From Leptolyngbya sp. Heron Island J (lineage in GTDB: Bacteria > Cyanobacteriota > Cyanobacteriia > Phormidesmidales > Phormidesmidaceae), in the NCBI RefSeq assembly GCF_000482245.1, contig NZ_AWNH01000015.1:1-64000 (forward strand): a stretch of 64,000 bases of DNA, in the 5' to 3' direction. The notes under the pieces are model-generated. The model did not search any database. It was not told the origin of the DNA and was given only the letters and a program-made list of their open reading frames with translations. Of the stretch, positions 9,057 to 18,567 are shown one piece after another; position 1 is the stretch's first letter, and each line of letters starts with the position of its first letter. The translations under genes and the position numbers were made by a program.

Positions 9057-10418
9057 TTGAATTTGAATCGCTTTGCAGGTGTCATTAATTTTTTTTCGGT
9101 GCAAGATTGGGCACTGGAAGCTAGACTGCTGCGATGGTTAACAATGCTTTGGTTAACTATTGGCTTAGTGGTTTTGTTTTCAGCCTCCTTTCCAGTGGCT
9201 GATGCAGAAGTCGGTGATGGTGCTCGTTATTTCAAAGTTCAGATTTTATGGATTTTTGTGGGTTTGCTGATGTCTCGGTGGATTACACGTCATCCGCTGC
9301 GGCTGATTATGCAGTTCTCTGGATTAGGCCTGTTTGTGTGTTTGGGGCTCATCATCGCAACCCATATTCCTAGTATGGGGGTCACTGTCAATGGGGCCAC
9401 CCGCTGGCTACCATTAGGGCCTTTCTTGATCCAGCCCTCCGAGCTGCTTAAGCCTTTTTTGATTCTGCAAAGTGCCAGATTGTTTGGCCAATGGCATCGG
9501 TTTCGCGTTAGTACCCGTTGGCTATGGCTTGGGGTATTTGCCATTTGTTTAATTGCGATTCTAATCCAACCGAATTTAAGTACAACTGCGGTCTGTGGGT
9601 TTACGCTTTGGCTGATTGCTTGGGCTTCGGGACGGCCTTACAAACATTTATTCATAACAGCTGGGGCTGGAGCACTAGCTGCCGTCATGAGTATTAGCAT
9701 TAAGGCTTACCAACGTGAACGGATTATTTCGTTTCTTGATCCCTGGGCTCAGGCCAGCGATAACGGCTACCAGCTGGTGCAGAGTCTGTATGCTATTGGC
9801 TCGGGTGGCTTATGGGGTACTGGCTTTGGTATGGGTCAACAAAAGTTGGGGTATTTGCCGATTCAGTACACTGATTTTATTTTTTCGGTTTACGCTGAAG
9901 AATTTGGATTTGTTGGAGCAGTCATGTTGCTGCTGTTTCTAGCAGTTTTTAGTACCGTGGCACTACTGGTCGCGTTGAAGGCTAAGTCTTCGGTTAATCG
10001 TCTCATTGCCATTGGTTGCATGGTGCTATTGGTGGGACAGTCGCTGATTAATATTGGGGTGGCAACAGGATCTTTACCCACCACTGGACTACCGTTTCCA
10101 ATGATGAGTTATGGCGGTAGCTCAATGATGTCGAGTTTGATCATTGCTGGCTTGTTAATTCGTGTTGCCCGTGAAGCGCATGAGGCAGATATTGTGGCAA
10201 TGACTGAGCAACCTATGCGGCCCCGACGGCATCGACCGGGTAGCCGTCGTCGTCGTCATGAGCAACCACAACAAGAGGCTACTGCTGCTGAACACACCCC
10301 CGCCCAAAAGAAGAGGGTGCGCCGTCATACGCGTACTGGTATTCGGCCTGAAGTTACACTGGAACCAAAGCTGAGTCGTAAACCAAGCCGCAAGCGGAAA
10401 CGAATACAAAGTCTTTAA
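9057..10418 (+). CDS. ftsW: FtsW/RodA/SpoVE family lipid II polymerase or flippase (FtsW)
   Basis: A 453-residue integral membrane protein of the SEDS family, which polymerises peptidoglycan glycan strands at the septum. Around ten membrane segments run to residue 375. Family signatures are GPFLIQPSELLKPFLILQSA, LGYLPIQYTDFIFSVYAEEFG and PTTGLPFPMMSYGGSSMMSS. The predicted start is TTG at 9057; no upstream ATG fits the family N terminus better. The last 75 residues are an unusually basic tail rich in Arg and Lys (RRHRPGSRRRRHEQ and later SRKPSRKRKRIQSL). The gene leads ccdA and ccs1, a linkage known in cyanobacteria. FtsW rather than RodA is chosen on this linkage and sequence. Confidence 0.85.
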   Translation: MNLNRFAGVINFFSVQDWALEARLLRWLTMLWLTIGLVVLFSASFPVADAEVGDGARYFKVQILWIFVGLLMSRWITRHPLRLIMQFSGLGLFVCLGLIIATHIPSMGVTVNGATRWLPLGPFLIQPSELLKPFLILQSARLFGQWHRFRVSTRWLWLGVFAICLIAILIQPNLSTTAVCGFTLWLIAWASGRPYKHLFITAGAGALAAVMSISIKAYQRERIISFLDPWAQASDNGYQLVQSLYAIGSGGLWGTGFGMGQQKLGYLPIQYTDFIFSVYAEEFGFVGAVMLLLFLAVFSTVALLVALKAKSSVNRLIAIGCMVLLVGQSLINIGVATGSLPTTGLPFPMMSYGGSSMMSSLIIAGLLIRVAREAHEADIVAMTEQPMRPRRHRPGSRRRRHEQPQQEATAAEHTPAQKKRVRRHTRTGIRPEVTLEPKLSRKPSRKRKRIQSL

Positions 10419-10460
10419 TGTTTCGATACAACTACAATTAGAGAGCTAGGGCCTTTTGAC

Positions 10461-11243
10461 ATGAGTTCAATGGGCTTTATGGGTTTGCTTAGCCGATTTT
10501 TTATGTGGGAAACGCTTCAGCTTAGTCTTTATAACCTGAGCCAGTTAGCCAATCAGTGGGTTGGTGCTCAGCTTGATCATCTTTCATTGGTCAGTATCTT
10601 GGTGATTGCTGCAGCCGGCTTACTGACTAGTCTGACCCCCTGTATGCTTTCTATGCTGCCGATTACAGTCGGTTACATGGGGAGTTATGAACTGGAAACT
10701 CGTTGGCAGGCTGTCGGGCAATCGAGTTGGTTTGCACTTGGGCTGGCGACTACCCTGGCCGGTCTAGGTATTGTGGCCAGTAGTTTGGGTTGGGTCTATG
10801 GTCAGGTGGGTGTGGGTTTACCGATTGTGGTGAGCGCGATCGCAATCATCATGGGGCTCAATCTGCTTGAAGCCCTCCCTTTACCGCCACTCCCCTCCTA
10901 CACCGGCATGGGGTTTATGGAAAACAAGATGCCGCGATCGCTAAAGTCCTATTTATTAGGTCTGACCTTCGGCTTAGTAGCCTCCCCCTGCAGCACTCCC
11001 GTCCTAGCCACTCTGCTTGCCTGGGTAGGCCAAAAAGGCGATCCAATTCTTGGTAGCTCTCTACTGCTGGCCTATACTATCGGCTATGTTGCTCCCCTAG
11101 TGATTGCCGGTATTTTTACAGCTTCAATCAAAAAAATTCTGGCTATTCGCCAATGGTCGGGTTGGATTACCCCAACTAGTGGCGTTTTGTTAATCGGCTT
11201 TGGCGTCTTTTCGCTACTATCACGGTTTATGCCGGTTGCGTAA
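10461..11243 (+). CDS. ccdA: CcdA-type thiol-disulfide transporter for cytochrome c biogenesis
   Basis: A 260-residue membrane protein with about six segments. It carries reducing power across the thylakoid membrane to keep apocytochrome c CXXCH cysteines reduced in System II. The two redox cysteines sit in the family contexts SLTPCMLSMLP (Cys-61) and ASPCSTPVLATLL (Cys-177). The N terminus is somewhat longer than usual; an internal start such as Met-15 is possible. It lies 42 bases after ftsW and 41 before ccs1, so the three are probably cotranscribed, and ccdA-ccs1 work in the same pathway. Confidence 0.9.
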   Translation: MSSMGFMGLLSRFFMWETLQLSLYNLSQLANQWVGAQLDHLSLVSILVIAAAGLLTSLTPCMLSMLPITVGYMGSYELETRWQAVGQSSWFALGLATTLAGLGIVASSLGWVYGQVGVGLPIVVSAIAIIMGLNLLEALPLPPLPSYTGMGFMENKMPRSLKSYLLGLTFGLVASPCSTPVLATLLAWVGQKGDPILGSSLLLAYTIGYVAPLVIAGIFTASIKKILAIRQWSGWITPTSGVLLIGFGVFSLLSRFMPVA

Positions 11244-11284
11244 GGTGGACACTACCCATCCGTTGACCATTACAGATTTTTCCT

Positions 11285-12649
11285 ATGCCTGCTGCCCTCA
11301 AACGCTACTTCAAAAAAGAACTGATTCCCCTACTTGCTGACCTGCGTCTTGCCATCGTTTTGCTGCTGGTCATTGCAGTATTCAGCATTCTAGGCACTGT
11401 CATTGAGCAAGGGCAGAGCTTGACCTTTTATCAAGAGAACTATCCAGAAGACCCAGCCCTATTTGGATTTCTTAGCTGGAAAGTATTACTCACAGCAGGC
11501 TTAGATCACGTATATCGCACCTGGTGGTACCTCTCACTGCTAATTCTGTTTGGTAGCAGCCTTACTGCCTGCACATTCACCCGACAAATCACAGCCCTAC
11601 GCTGGTTTTCACGCACCTGGAACTTTTACAGCAAACCCCGCCAGTTTGAAAAAATGGCCCTCAGCACAGAACTAAGCCAGGGTGATCTTACCCAGCTTAC
11701 TGAGCTGTTGGAAGCAAAACGCTACAAAACCTTCCACAAAGACGGCACCATGCTCTATGCCCATAAGGGTCTGGCCGGTCGTATCGGCCCCATTGTGGTT
11801 CATGCCAGCATGCTGATCATTTTGCTAGGGGCGATGTATGGGGCCATGACCGGGTTCTTTGCCCAGGAGATGGTACCCAGTGGCAACACCTTTACAGTTC
11901 AGAATATCTTTGACGCCGGTCCTTGGGCAGACCCTCAAATTCCCAGAGACTGGTCGGTGAAAGTCAACCGATTTTGGATCGACTACAGCCCTGAAGGACG
12001 AGTAGACCAGTTTTACTCAGACCTATCAGTTTTGAACGACCAGGGCGACGAGGTTAAGCGTAAAACTGTCTGGGTCAATGAGCCCCTGCGCTACCGCAAC
12101 GTCACCATGTACCAGGCCGATTGGTCCATTGCTGGGGTACGGGTCAAAGTTAACAACAGCCCGATTTTACAATTACCTATGGCACCGCTTGAGACTGAAG
12201 ACGGTGGCAAACTCTGGGGCACTTGGGTCCCCACCAAGCCAGATATGAGCAGTGGTGTCTCACTAATTGCCCAAGACCTACAGGGCACGTTGCTGGTCTA
12301 CAGCGAACAGGGCGAACTGGTTTCTACCGTACGCGAAGGGATGTCGGTAGATGTCAACGGGGTAACACTATCCGTAGCTGAAATTATTGGTAGCACTGGA
12401 CTACAAATCAAAGCAGACCCAGGCGTACCCATTGTCTATCTGGGGTTTGGATTGCTGATGCTGGGTGTGATCATGAGCTACGTTTCCCATTCCCAGGTAT
12501 GGGCTTTACAAGATGGCAAGCAGCTTTATGTTGGCGGTCGTACTAACCGGGCTCAAGTTGTCTTTGAGCGAGAACTGGTGGCCCTACTGGACGACTTGAG
12601 CACTCAACAACCCGATACTGAACAGACCAAAGATTTAGTGCCTTCCTAG
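11285..12649 (+). CDS. ccs1: Cytochrome c biogenesis protein Ccs1/ResB
   Basis: A 454-residue ResB-family protein, one half of the System II heme delivery and ligation complex with CcsA. Three membrane segments near the N terminus ([56 protein letters not shown]) and one near residue 385 ([20 protein letters not shown]) flank a large lumenal domain. [10 protein letters not shown] and [10 protein letters not shown] are family signatures. Its partner ccsA is not in this window. It follows ccdA by 41 bases. Confidence 0.92.
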   Translation: MPAALKRYFKKELIPLLADLRLAIVLLLVIAVFSILGTVIEQGQSLTFYQENYPEDPALFGFLSWKVLLTAGLDHVYRTWWYLSLLILFGSSLTACTFTRQITALRWFSRTWNFYSKPRQFEKMALSTELSQGDLTQLTELLEAKRYKTFHKDGTMLYAHKGLAGRIGPIVVHASMLIILLGAMYGAMTGFFAQEMVPSGNTFTVQNIFDAGPWADPQIPRDWSVKVNRFWIDYSPEGRVDQFYSDLSVLNDQGDEVKRKTVWVNEPLRYRNVTMYQADWSIAGVRVKVNNSPILQLPMAPLETEDGGKLWGTWVPTKPDMSSGVSLIAQDLQGTLLVYSEQGELVSTVREGMSVDVNGVTLSVAEIIGSTGLQIKADPGVPIVYLGFGLLMLGVIMSYVSHSQVWALQDGKQLYVGGRTNRAQVVFERELVALLDDLSTQQPDTEQTKDLVPS

Positions 12650-12805
12650 AGAGCGCCTAGCATGTGGCGACTGTCACATCCAGTTGTGGCGATGGTTTAT
12701 GACGGTTAGCCTACAAACTCTATTTAGAACCGGGATACACCCGCACTATGGATTAGCCTTCATCATTAGGATACTCACAGGCAGCCGCTTAGGAGCAATG
12801 ACAGG

Positions 12806-13351
12806 ATGAAAACCCTTGCAAAATGGTCCATCAGTGAATATCACCAAATGGTCACAGCGGGCATTTTAGATAATCGCCAGGTTGAACTGCTAGCAGGGGA
12901 AATTATCGAGATGGCACCGGAAACACCGCTCCATTACAACGTGGCCAAGCGTGATTCTCGGTATTTAGAAACTTTACTTCAGAGCAAAGCCGACGTTCGG
13001 TTTAATGGCCCAATTACCTTGGAGAATTCCGAACCAGAACCCGATATCGCCATTGTCCGCTTACCAGAATCTGCCTACGACAATCGTCATCCCTATCCAG
13101 ACGATATTTATTGGGTTGTTGAAGTCGCTAACTCTAGTTTGCAAAAAGATCTGACTGTTAAAGCTGAAGTATATGCTGCTGCGAAGATTCCTGAATATTG
13201 GGTATTGGACCTGGCAGCAAAGCAGCTTAGAGTTTTTCGCAATCCAACAGCAGACAAAGCTTATCAAACGGAAACTATTCACCAGTCGGGTGAGATTATA
13301 CCTCTCGCATTTCCTGAGATTTTAGTCTCCGTTGCCAAGCTCTTGAGTTAG
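12806..13351 (+). CDS. Uma2 family (DUF820) putative restriction-like endonuclease
   Basis: A 181-residue protein of the Uma2/DUF820 group, which has a PD-(D/E)XK nuclease fold and is strongly expanded in cyanobacteria. The pattern fits: WSISEYHQMVTAGIL and VELLAGEIIEMAPETPLH at the N terminus, then EPEPDIAIVRLPES, YWVVEVANSSLQKDL and IPEYWVLDLAAKQLRVFR; the Asp of PDIAIV, Glu of VVEVA and the later WVLD form the expected acidic core. Its biological role is not established. Apart from its convergent neighbour menB it stands alone. Confidence 0.85.
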   Translation: MKTLAKWSISEYHQMVTAGILDNRQVELLAGEIIEMAPETPLHYNVAKRDSRYLETLLQSKADVRFNGPITLENSEPEPDIAIVRLPESAYDNRHPYPDDIYWVVEVANSSLQKDLTVKAEVYAAAKIPEYWVLDLAAKQLRVFRNPTADKAYQTETIHQSGEIIPLAFPEILVSVAKLLS

Positions 13352-13374
13352 TTTGCTGACAAGCAATGCATCGT

Positions 13375-14208
13375 CTAAGGAAGCCAGGGATACTTGCTAA
13401 AATCTGGAGGACGCTTTTCAAGGAATGCCTGTTTCCCTTCAGCACCTTCTTCGGTCAAGTAGTAAAGCAACGTGGCATTACCTGCCAGCTCTTGCAAACC
13501 CGCCTGACCATCGCAGTCAGCATTAAACGCAGACTTAAGACAGCGAATAGCCGTGGGGCTTTTTTGTAGCACTTCCTGAGCCCATTGAATTCCTTCAGCC
13601 TCAAGCTGGTCAACAGGGACTACATGATTTACCAGACCCATATCTAGCGCCTGGCTCGCATCGTACTGCCGACAGAGAAACCAGATTTCTCGGGCTTTTT
13701 TCTGACCCACAATGCGAGCTAGGTAGCTGGCTCCAAAGCCCCCGTCAAAGCTGCCAACTTTGGGGCCAGTCTGACCAAAAATAGCGTTATCGGCAGCAAT
13801 GGTCAGGTCGCAAATCAGATGGAGCACATGGCCACCCCCAATGGCGTACCCTGCCACCAGGGCGATCACCACCTTCGGCATCGACCGAATCAGACGCTGC
13901 AGATCCAGGACATTGAGACGAGGAATGCCATCGTCACCTACATAGCCTGCTTTGCCACGCACACTTTGATCACCCCCGGCACAAAATGCATATTTGCCAT
14001 CTGTGTGAGGCCCTGCCCCAGTGAATAACACAACACCAATAGAGGTGTCTTCACGGGCATCACAAAACGCGTCATACAGTTCAAAGACAGTTTTGGGACG
14101 AAAGGCATTGCGCTTATGGGGACGATTGATGGTGATTTTCGCGATGCCGTTGGCTTTGTGATAAAAGATATCTTCGTAGGATTTGACCGATTGCCAATCG
14201 ACTTGCAT
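13375..14208 (-). CDS. menB: 1,4-dihydroxy-2-naphthoyl-CoA synthase (MenB)
   Basis: A 277-residue crotonase-fold enzyme closing the second ring of naphthoate in phylloquinone synthesis, the photosystem I quinone. Family signatures include [52 protein letters not shown] and [19 protein letters not shown]. The GSFDGG form with KVG matches the bicarbonate-dependent type I MenB known from E. coli, in contrast to those with a catalytic Asp. No other men gene is nearby, as is common in cyanobacteria. It converges on the Uma2 gene with only 23 bases between. Confidence 0.95.
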   Translation of the reverse strand: MQVDWQSVKSYEDIFYHKANGIAKITINRPHKRNAFRPKTVFELYDAFCDAREDTSIGVVLFTGAGPHTDGKYAFCAGGDQSVRGKAGYVGDDGIPRLNVLDLQRLIRSMPKVVIALVAGYAIGGGHVLHLICDLTIAADNAIFGQTGPKVGSFDGGFGASYLARIVGQKKAREIWFLCRQYDASQALDMGLVNHVVPVDQLEAEGIQWAQEVLQKSPTAIRCLKSAFNADCDGQAGLQELAGNATLLYYLTEEGAEGKQAFLEKRPPDFSKYPWLP

Positions 14209-14383
14209 GGTGTATCTGTTGATTAGTGTGCATTAAAAACCACAGATATTATGTCAGTTTGGCGATCGCATCTAATCATTACAAGGCTGTTACAAAGCTA
14301 TGACTCCACCGCCAAAGTCATGGCATCTACGGGAGAATAGTCGCTAGAGAGAAAGCAATTTTAATTTTTGACCGTTTACATCC

Positions 14384-14974
14384 ATGGCGTACTACTGGTT
14401 TAAATCGTTTCATATCTTTGGTGTTGTGGCCTGGTTTGCAGGTCTTTTTTATCTGGCTCGGTTATTCATCTACCACGTTGAAGCGGACATGGAGATTGAA
14501 CCTGCCCAAAGCATCTTGAAAAAGCAGTACAGCATTATGGAAAAACGGCTGTACAACATTATTACGACACCCGCTATGGTACTGACTGTGGCGATGGCCG
14601 CAGGGCTCTTGTACGTCATGCCCGAATATTTACACCAAGGTTGGATGCATGCCAAGTTAGGGTTTGTTGGCCTACTATTGGCCTATCACGTTTACTGCGG
14701 TCGCTTGATCAAGCAGTTAGAGAATGGCGAGTGCAAGTGGAACAGTAAAACTCTACGGCTTTTTAATGAAGGCCCAACGTTGCTGCTAGTGGTTATTGTC
14801 ATGCTGGTCATTTTCAAGGGTCAGTTTCCTACAAACGCAACCACATGGCTGATTGTGGGCTTAACGATCTCGTTTTTAGCAACTATCCAGCTTTATGCTC
14901 GCAAGCGTCGTCTAGACAAGGAACGAGAAGTGGCAGAGGCAGCTGGCAATGCAGAACAAGCACTGACCTCATAA
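14384..14974 (+). CDS. hemJ: Protoporphyrinogen IX oxidase HemJ
   Basis: A 196-residue membrane protein (formerly UPF0093). It oxidises protoporphyrinogen IX to protoporphyrin IX for heme and chlorophyll. The N terminus MAYYWFKSFHIFGVVAWFAG contains His-10, known as essential heme ligand in the Synechocystis enzyme, and WFAGLFYLARLFIYHVEA is diagnostic. Four to five membrane segments are visible, the later ones including KLGFVGLLLAYHVYCGRL. It is divergent from menB and converges on the LysR gene. Confidence 0.93.
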   Translation: MAYYWFKSFHIFGVVAWFAGLFYLARLFIYHVEADMEIEPAQSILKKQYSIMEKRLYNIITTPAMVLTVAMAAGLLYVMPEYLHQGWMHAKLGFVGLLLAYHVYCGRLIKQLENGECKWNSKTLRLFNEGPTLLLVVIVMLVIFKGQFPTNATTWLIVGLTISFLATIQLYARKRRLDKEREVAEAAGNAEQALTS

Positions 14975-15018
14975 CCGTCGTTACAGCTCCTCCATCCAGC
15001 AACCGGCAAACTCAGATA

Positions 15019-15055
15019 AAGCAGTGGATAATCCTGAAACCAGTATCCACTGCTT
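15019..15055. terminator. Bidirectional terminator between hemJ and the LysR gene
   Basis: AAGCAGTGGATA and its perfect complement TATCCACTGCTT form a 12-bp stem with a 13-base loop. It lies midway between two convergent genes, so it can end both. Confidence 0.6.
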
Positions 15056-15089
15056 ATACCAACAACAACTTTCTGAACCTGAGCGCAGA

Positions 15090-16049
15090 CTAGCCAACTA
15101 TCGCAGCCTCTTTATCAGCCAGTGTCTGGCCAAGTCCGGGTAAAAACTTCTTCGCCATCGCTGGGCTTTCTTCAAGTAGGTAGTTTAAAAAGCTTTCAGC
15201 GACTACAGACAGCTGCTTACCAGCCAGGTGACCTACATACCACTGGCGAGGAATAGGGAAGCCCTGTACATCAAGAATGGCAAACTCACCCGTAGTTCCT
15301 TCGGAGATGATAGTGTGTTGGGATAGGACAGAAACCCCCAGTCCACCTGCAATACCTTGCTTAATCGCTTCGTTGCTACCGAGCTCTAAGCGAACTTTGA
15401 CATCTATATTGTTCGCGGAGAAAAGTTTTTGTACCGCTTCACGAGTACCTGACCCTGGCTCACGCATAATAAAGGGCTCATTATTGAGAGCCTCAATCGG
15501 GATGTTTCTCTTCCCAGCCAAGGGGTGATCCGTCGGCGCAATTACCACCAGCGGATTATCTAAAAAGGGATAGGTTTTGAGGTCGGGCTGGCTGGGCAAC
15601 TGACTAAAGATAAACAAATCATCGCGATTGTTCAGCATCCGCTCCTGGATGTTTTGATGATTGGTTACCTTGAGGGAAATATCGATGCCAGGATAACGTT
15701 TGCAGAATGGACCTAGCAGCCTTGGTACAAAGTATTTTGCTGTGGTGATGACGGCTATACTCAAGCGCCCCTGCTTCATGCCCTTGAGGTCGGCAATGGA
15801 CATCTCAAACTGAGACAGACCTTGAAAAATTTCTTGACAGGTTTCCAGTAGTTTCTTACCGGCTTGAGTTAGGTATAACCGCTTACCAATTTGTTCAAAT
15901 AAGGGCAGTCCTACAGCTTTTGTAAGCTGCTTGACTTGTATCGATACAGTCGGCTGGGTTAAATAGAGTTCTTCAGCTGCACGGGTAAAACTACCGTGGC
16001 GCGCAGTGGCTTCAAATACTTTGAGCTGATGGAGCGTCGCATGAATCAC
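15090..16049 (-). CDS. LysR-type regulator, CmpR/RbcR/CcmR group
   Basis: A 319-residue LTTR. The N-terminal winged helix (LHQLKVFEATARHGSFTRAA, then LTQPTVSIQVKQLTKAVGLP) is nearly identical to that of the cyanobacterial carbon regulators CmpR and RbcR. The effector domain follows from about residue 90 (GRLSIAVITTAKYFVPRLLG, REPGSGTREAVQKLF, LELGSNEAIKQGIAGGLGVS). CmpR controls bicarbonate uptake and RbcR Rubisco genes. The gene here is instead divergent from chrA, so a role in chrA control is plausible but inferred. The 97-bp shared region contains a GATAGA-n6-TCTATC palindrome. The exact subgroup was not resolved. Confidence 0.88.
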   Translation of the reverse strand: MIHATLHQLKVFEATARHGSFTRAAEELYLTQPTVSIQVKQLTKAVGLPLFEQIGKRLYLTQAGKKLLETCQEIFQGLSQFEMSIADLKGMKQGRLSIAVITTAKYFVPRLLGPFCKRYPGIDISLKVTNHQNIQERMLNNRDDLFIFSQLPSQPDLKTYPFLDNPLVVIAPTDHPLAGKRNIPIEALNNEPFIMREPGSGTREAVQKLFSANNIDVKVRLELGSNEAIKQGIAGGLGVSVLSQHTIISEGTTGEFAILDVQGFPIPRQWYVGHLAGKQLSVVAESFLNYLLEESPAMAKKFLPGLGQTLADKEAAIVG

Positions 16050-16099
16050 GGTCTGAATCCTCGTTGCAGTTAGTGATAATCAATCGTAACGTATCGTTC

Positions 16100-16117
16100 G
16101 ATAGAGTCTATTCTATC
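16100..16117. promoter_or_regulatory. Candidate LysR operator between regulator and chrA
   Basis: GATAGA-GTCTAT-TCTATC is a 6-6-6 palindrome in the 97-base gap between the divergent LysR gene and chrA, at the place where such regulators bind. Its right arm overlaps a possible chrA -10 region (TATTCT). No binding data; positional inference. Confidence 0.45.
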
Positions 16118-16146
16118 AAAGAAACCTATTTGAGTGGTATTTTTCT

Positions 16147-17316
16147 ATGAATCCCCAGATTAGTCGGTTGCAGGAATTGGCGGGGCTCTTTTTAAAGTTG
16201 GGGGCGATTGGTTTCGGTGGGCCCCAAGCTCACATTGCCATGATTAACGATGAAGCTGTGGAGCATCGGGGCTGGTTGGATGCTGATGAGTTTAGCGATG
16301 GTCTTGCAGTATGTGAGATGTTGCCAGGGCCAGCCTCTACGCAGATGGGCATTTACACTGGCTATGTTTACGGGGGTTGGCTGGGGGCCTTGGTAGCTGG
16401 TTTAGCCTTTATTACACCTGCATTTTTTATTGTGGTGGGTCTGAGCTGGGTATATTTTCAGTTTCAGCAGCTACCTCAGCTAATTGCTTTATTTTTTGGC
16501 CTGTCACCTGTGATGATCGCCATCATTCTAGGGTTTTGCTACAAGTTGGGCCGTAAATCTATTCGCAATTGGATAGGAATTACCATAGCTGTTTTAGCTT
16601 TTTTAGCCAGTGCGTTTAGTGACTTGAGCACACCCATTTTATTTTTGCTAGCAGGATTTTTGGGTATGGGGCTTTATGGTCCTAAAGGGTTACGTCTCAA
16701 TAGCTTTATGCCGCTTGGAGTCCTAGCAACATTGCAGCAGACAAGCTTTTGGGGGACCGAACGCTTATCAGAATATGGCTGGCCTCTATTTACGTTCTTC
16801 TTAAAGGTAGGCACGTTTATTTTTGGCGGTGGGTTGGTGATCATCCCACTACTGGAGTTTGAGGTGGTAGAACAGCTAGGCTGGCTGTCTACTGCCGACT
16901 TTATCAATGGCGTCGCCATCGGACAGCTCAGTCCGGGGCCAGTAGTACTCACAGCAGCATTTGTTGGCTACAAAATGGCTGGATTTTTCGGGGCCCTGAT
17001 TTCGGCTATAGGCATTTTTACGCCGTCGTTTCTATTTATTATGTTGGCAGCGCCCGTGTTGGTTCGACTGCGTCGCAACCCTTGGGTACAGGGGTTTCTA
17101 AAGGGTATTAAACCGGCAGTAGTCGGGGCAATTATGGCAGCTGCAGTACCGTTGGGACAAACGGCTTTTGGGCGGGAAACGTGGGCTTTGTCAGTCTTAG
17201 CGGTAATTATCGCGATCGCATCTCTGACTGCCATCATCCGCTTTAAGGTAACCGCCTGGAAGCTCATTCTTGGCGGTGCCATCCTTGGTTTAGTCGGGTA
17301 TCCACTCTTATCTTAG
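16147..17316 (+). CDS. chrA: ChrA-type chromate transporter, two-domain form
   Basis: A 389-residue membrane protein of the CHR superfamily, which exports chromate; many members' real substrate is unknown. Two homologous halves are visible. The first has FLKLGAIGFGGPQAHIAMI and MLPGPASTQMGIYTGY; the second has FLKVGTFIFGGGLVIIPLL and LSPGPVVLTAAFVGYKMAG. About ten membrane segments are expected. No strong ribosome binding site is seen before the ATG at 16147. It is divergent from a CmpR/RbcR-like LysR gene, which may regulate it. Confidence 0.9.
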   Translation: MNPQISRLQELAGLFLKLGAIGFGGPQAHIAMINDEAVEHRGWLDADEFSDGLAVCEMLPGPASTQMGIYTGYVYGGWLGALVAGLAFITPAFFIVVGLSWVYFQFQQLPQLIALFFGLSPVMIAIILGFCYKLGRKSIRNWIGITIAVLAFLASAFSDLSTPILFLLAGFLGMGLYGPKGLRLNSFMPLGVLATLQQTSFWGTERLSEYGWPLFTFFLKVGTFIFGGGLVIIPLLEFEVVEQLGWLSTADFINGVAIGQLSPGPVVLTAAFVGYKMAGFFGALISAIGIFTPSFLFIMLAAPVLVRLRRNPWVQGFLKGIKPAVVGAIMAAAVPLGQTAFGRETWALSVLAVIIAIASLTAIIRFKVTAWKLILGGAILGLVGYPLLS

Positions 17317-17378
17317 AAGGCACTGCTTAGGCTCCAGTTTTGAGGTTTATGGCTTGAATTTTGAGTTATTTCGGTTAA

Positions 17379-17415
17379 AACGCTTTACACAGTCCGGAAA
17401 GCGTTAAGGTGTAAA
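17379..17415 (+). repeat. Overlapping alternative hairpins upstream of the DUF1611 gene
   Basis: AACGCTTT (17379-17386) pairs with AAAGCGTT (17398-17405), while TTTACAC (17384-17390) pairs with GTGTAAA (17409-17415). The two hairpins share TTT, so they exclude each other or form a pseudoknot-like fold. They lie about 50 bases before the gene's start. Function is unknown. Confidence 0.35.
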
Positions 17416-17463
17416 ACTCATTATTCAGAACTCCAAACTTTTCGCCCCAAAGTGCTCCCTACC

Positions 17464-18522
17464 ATGCATCTCCAATCGCATCACCGCATCGCTATTCTGC
17501 TTCACAACGGGATTACTGGAACTAAAGGTAAAACCGGGCTGGCACTGCTACGGTACAGCCAAAATCCCATCGCCGTCGTCATTGACGAAACATGTGCTGG
17601 TCGATCGCTTCAGGACCTGACCGGCATTGATCGAAATGTGCCAATTGTGGCGACGATGGCAGATGCTTTGGACTATGGGCCAGATGTGCTGGCAATTGGT
17701 TTAGCTCCATCTGGGGGCCGCTTGCCAGCTCCATGGATAGAAGATGTCAGGGTGGCGATCGCAGCAGGTCTCAATATCATGAATGGCCTGCATACCTACT
17801 TTAATGATGATCCCAGCCTTACCCAGCACATTGACTCCGATCGTTATCCCAACCAATGGATTTGGGATATGCGCCAGGAACCCGGTGGGCTCACGGTGGG
17901 CTCTGGCCAGGCCCGTCACCTTAACTGTCGTCGGGTATTAGCCGTCGGCACCGACATGGCGGTGGGCAAAATGTCTACCTGCATTGAGCTGAATCGCGCT
18001 ACTCAGACTCGGGGACTGCGATCGCAATTGATTGCTACAGGACAGACCGCTCTAATGCTGGGATCACCCGGTATCGCACTGGATGCCGTGCGGGTAGATT
18101 TTGCAGCTGGAGCCGTTGAGCAAACAGTCCTTACCCATGGAGAAGACAAGGATGTGCTCTATGTAGAAGGTCAAGGGTCTCTACTAAACCCGGCCTCAAC
18201 CGCTACATTACCTCTTATGCGTGGGTCTCAGCCTACCCATCTTGTACTGGTACACAAAGTCAACCTGGAGCGTATTCAACACTTTCCAGACTTTAGTATC
18301 CCTCCAATTCAGGAGGTGCTTAACTTATATCAAACCGTAGCCACCGCAGGAGGGACATTCACCTCTCCTCATATTGCCGGCATTGCTCTAAATACCTTTG
18401 GTGTGGATGAAGATGAGGCCAGAGATGCGATCTCTAATCTCACAAAAATCACAGGTCTTCCCTGTACAGACGTTGTCCGATTTAACCCAGCCCCAATTTT
18501 AGATGCAATCTTAAATACCTAA
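17464..18522 (+). CDS. DUF1611 (DgcN-like) putative P-loop protein
   Basis: A 352-residue DUF1611 protein. Members such as DgcN work with DgcA (a dipeptide epimerase-like enzyme) in D-glutamate metabolism in some bacteria. The C-terminal domain has a Walker A-like loop GTDMAVGKMST (162-172), and the N-terminal domain carries GITGTKGKTGLALL. Other signatures are LAPSGGRLPAPW and VEGQGSLLNPASTATLPL. ATG at 17464 is preferred over GTG at 17452. No dgcA-like gene lies in the window, so the partner is either distant or absent. Function in cyanobacteria is not established. Confidence 0.82.
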   Translation: MHLQSHHRIAILLHNGITGTKGKTGLALLRYSQNPIAVVIDETCAGRSLQDLTGIDRNVPIVATMADALDYGPDVLAIGLAPSGGRLPAPWIEDVRVAIAAGLNIMNGLHTYFNDDPSLTQHIDSDRYPNQWIWDMRQEPGGLTVGSGQARHLNCRRVLAVGTDMAVGKMSTCIELNRATQTRGLRSQLIATGQTALMLGSPGIALDAVRVDFAAGAVEQTVLTHGEDKDVLYVEGQGSLLNPASTATLPLMRGSQPTHLVLVHKVNLERIQHFPDFSIPPIQEVLNLYQTVATAGGTFTSPHIAGIALNTFGVDEDEARDAISNLTKITGLPCTDVVRFNPAPILDAILNT

Positions 18523-18567
18523 CGATCTAGTATCTGGCTTTAGAACTTAAATAGAAGATTTCTGAAG

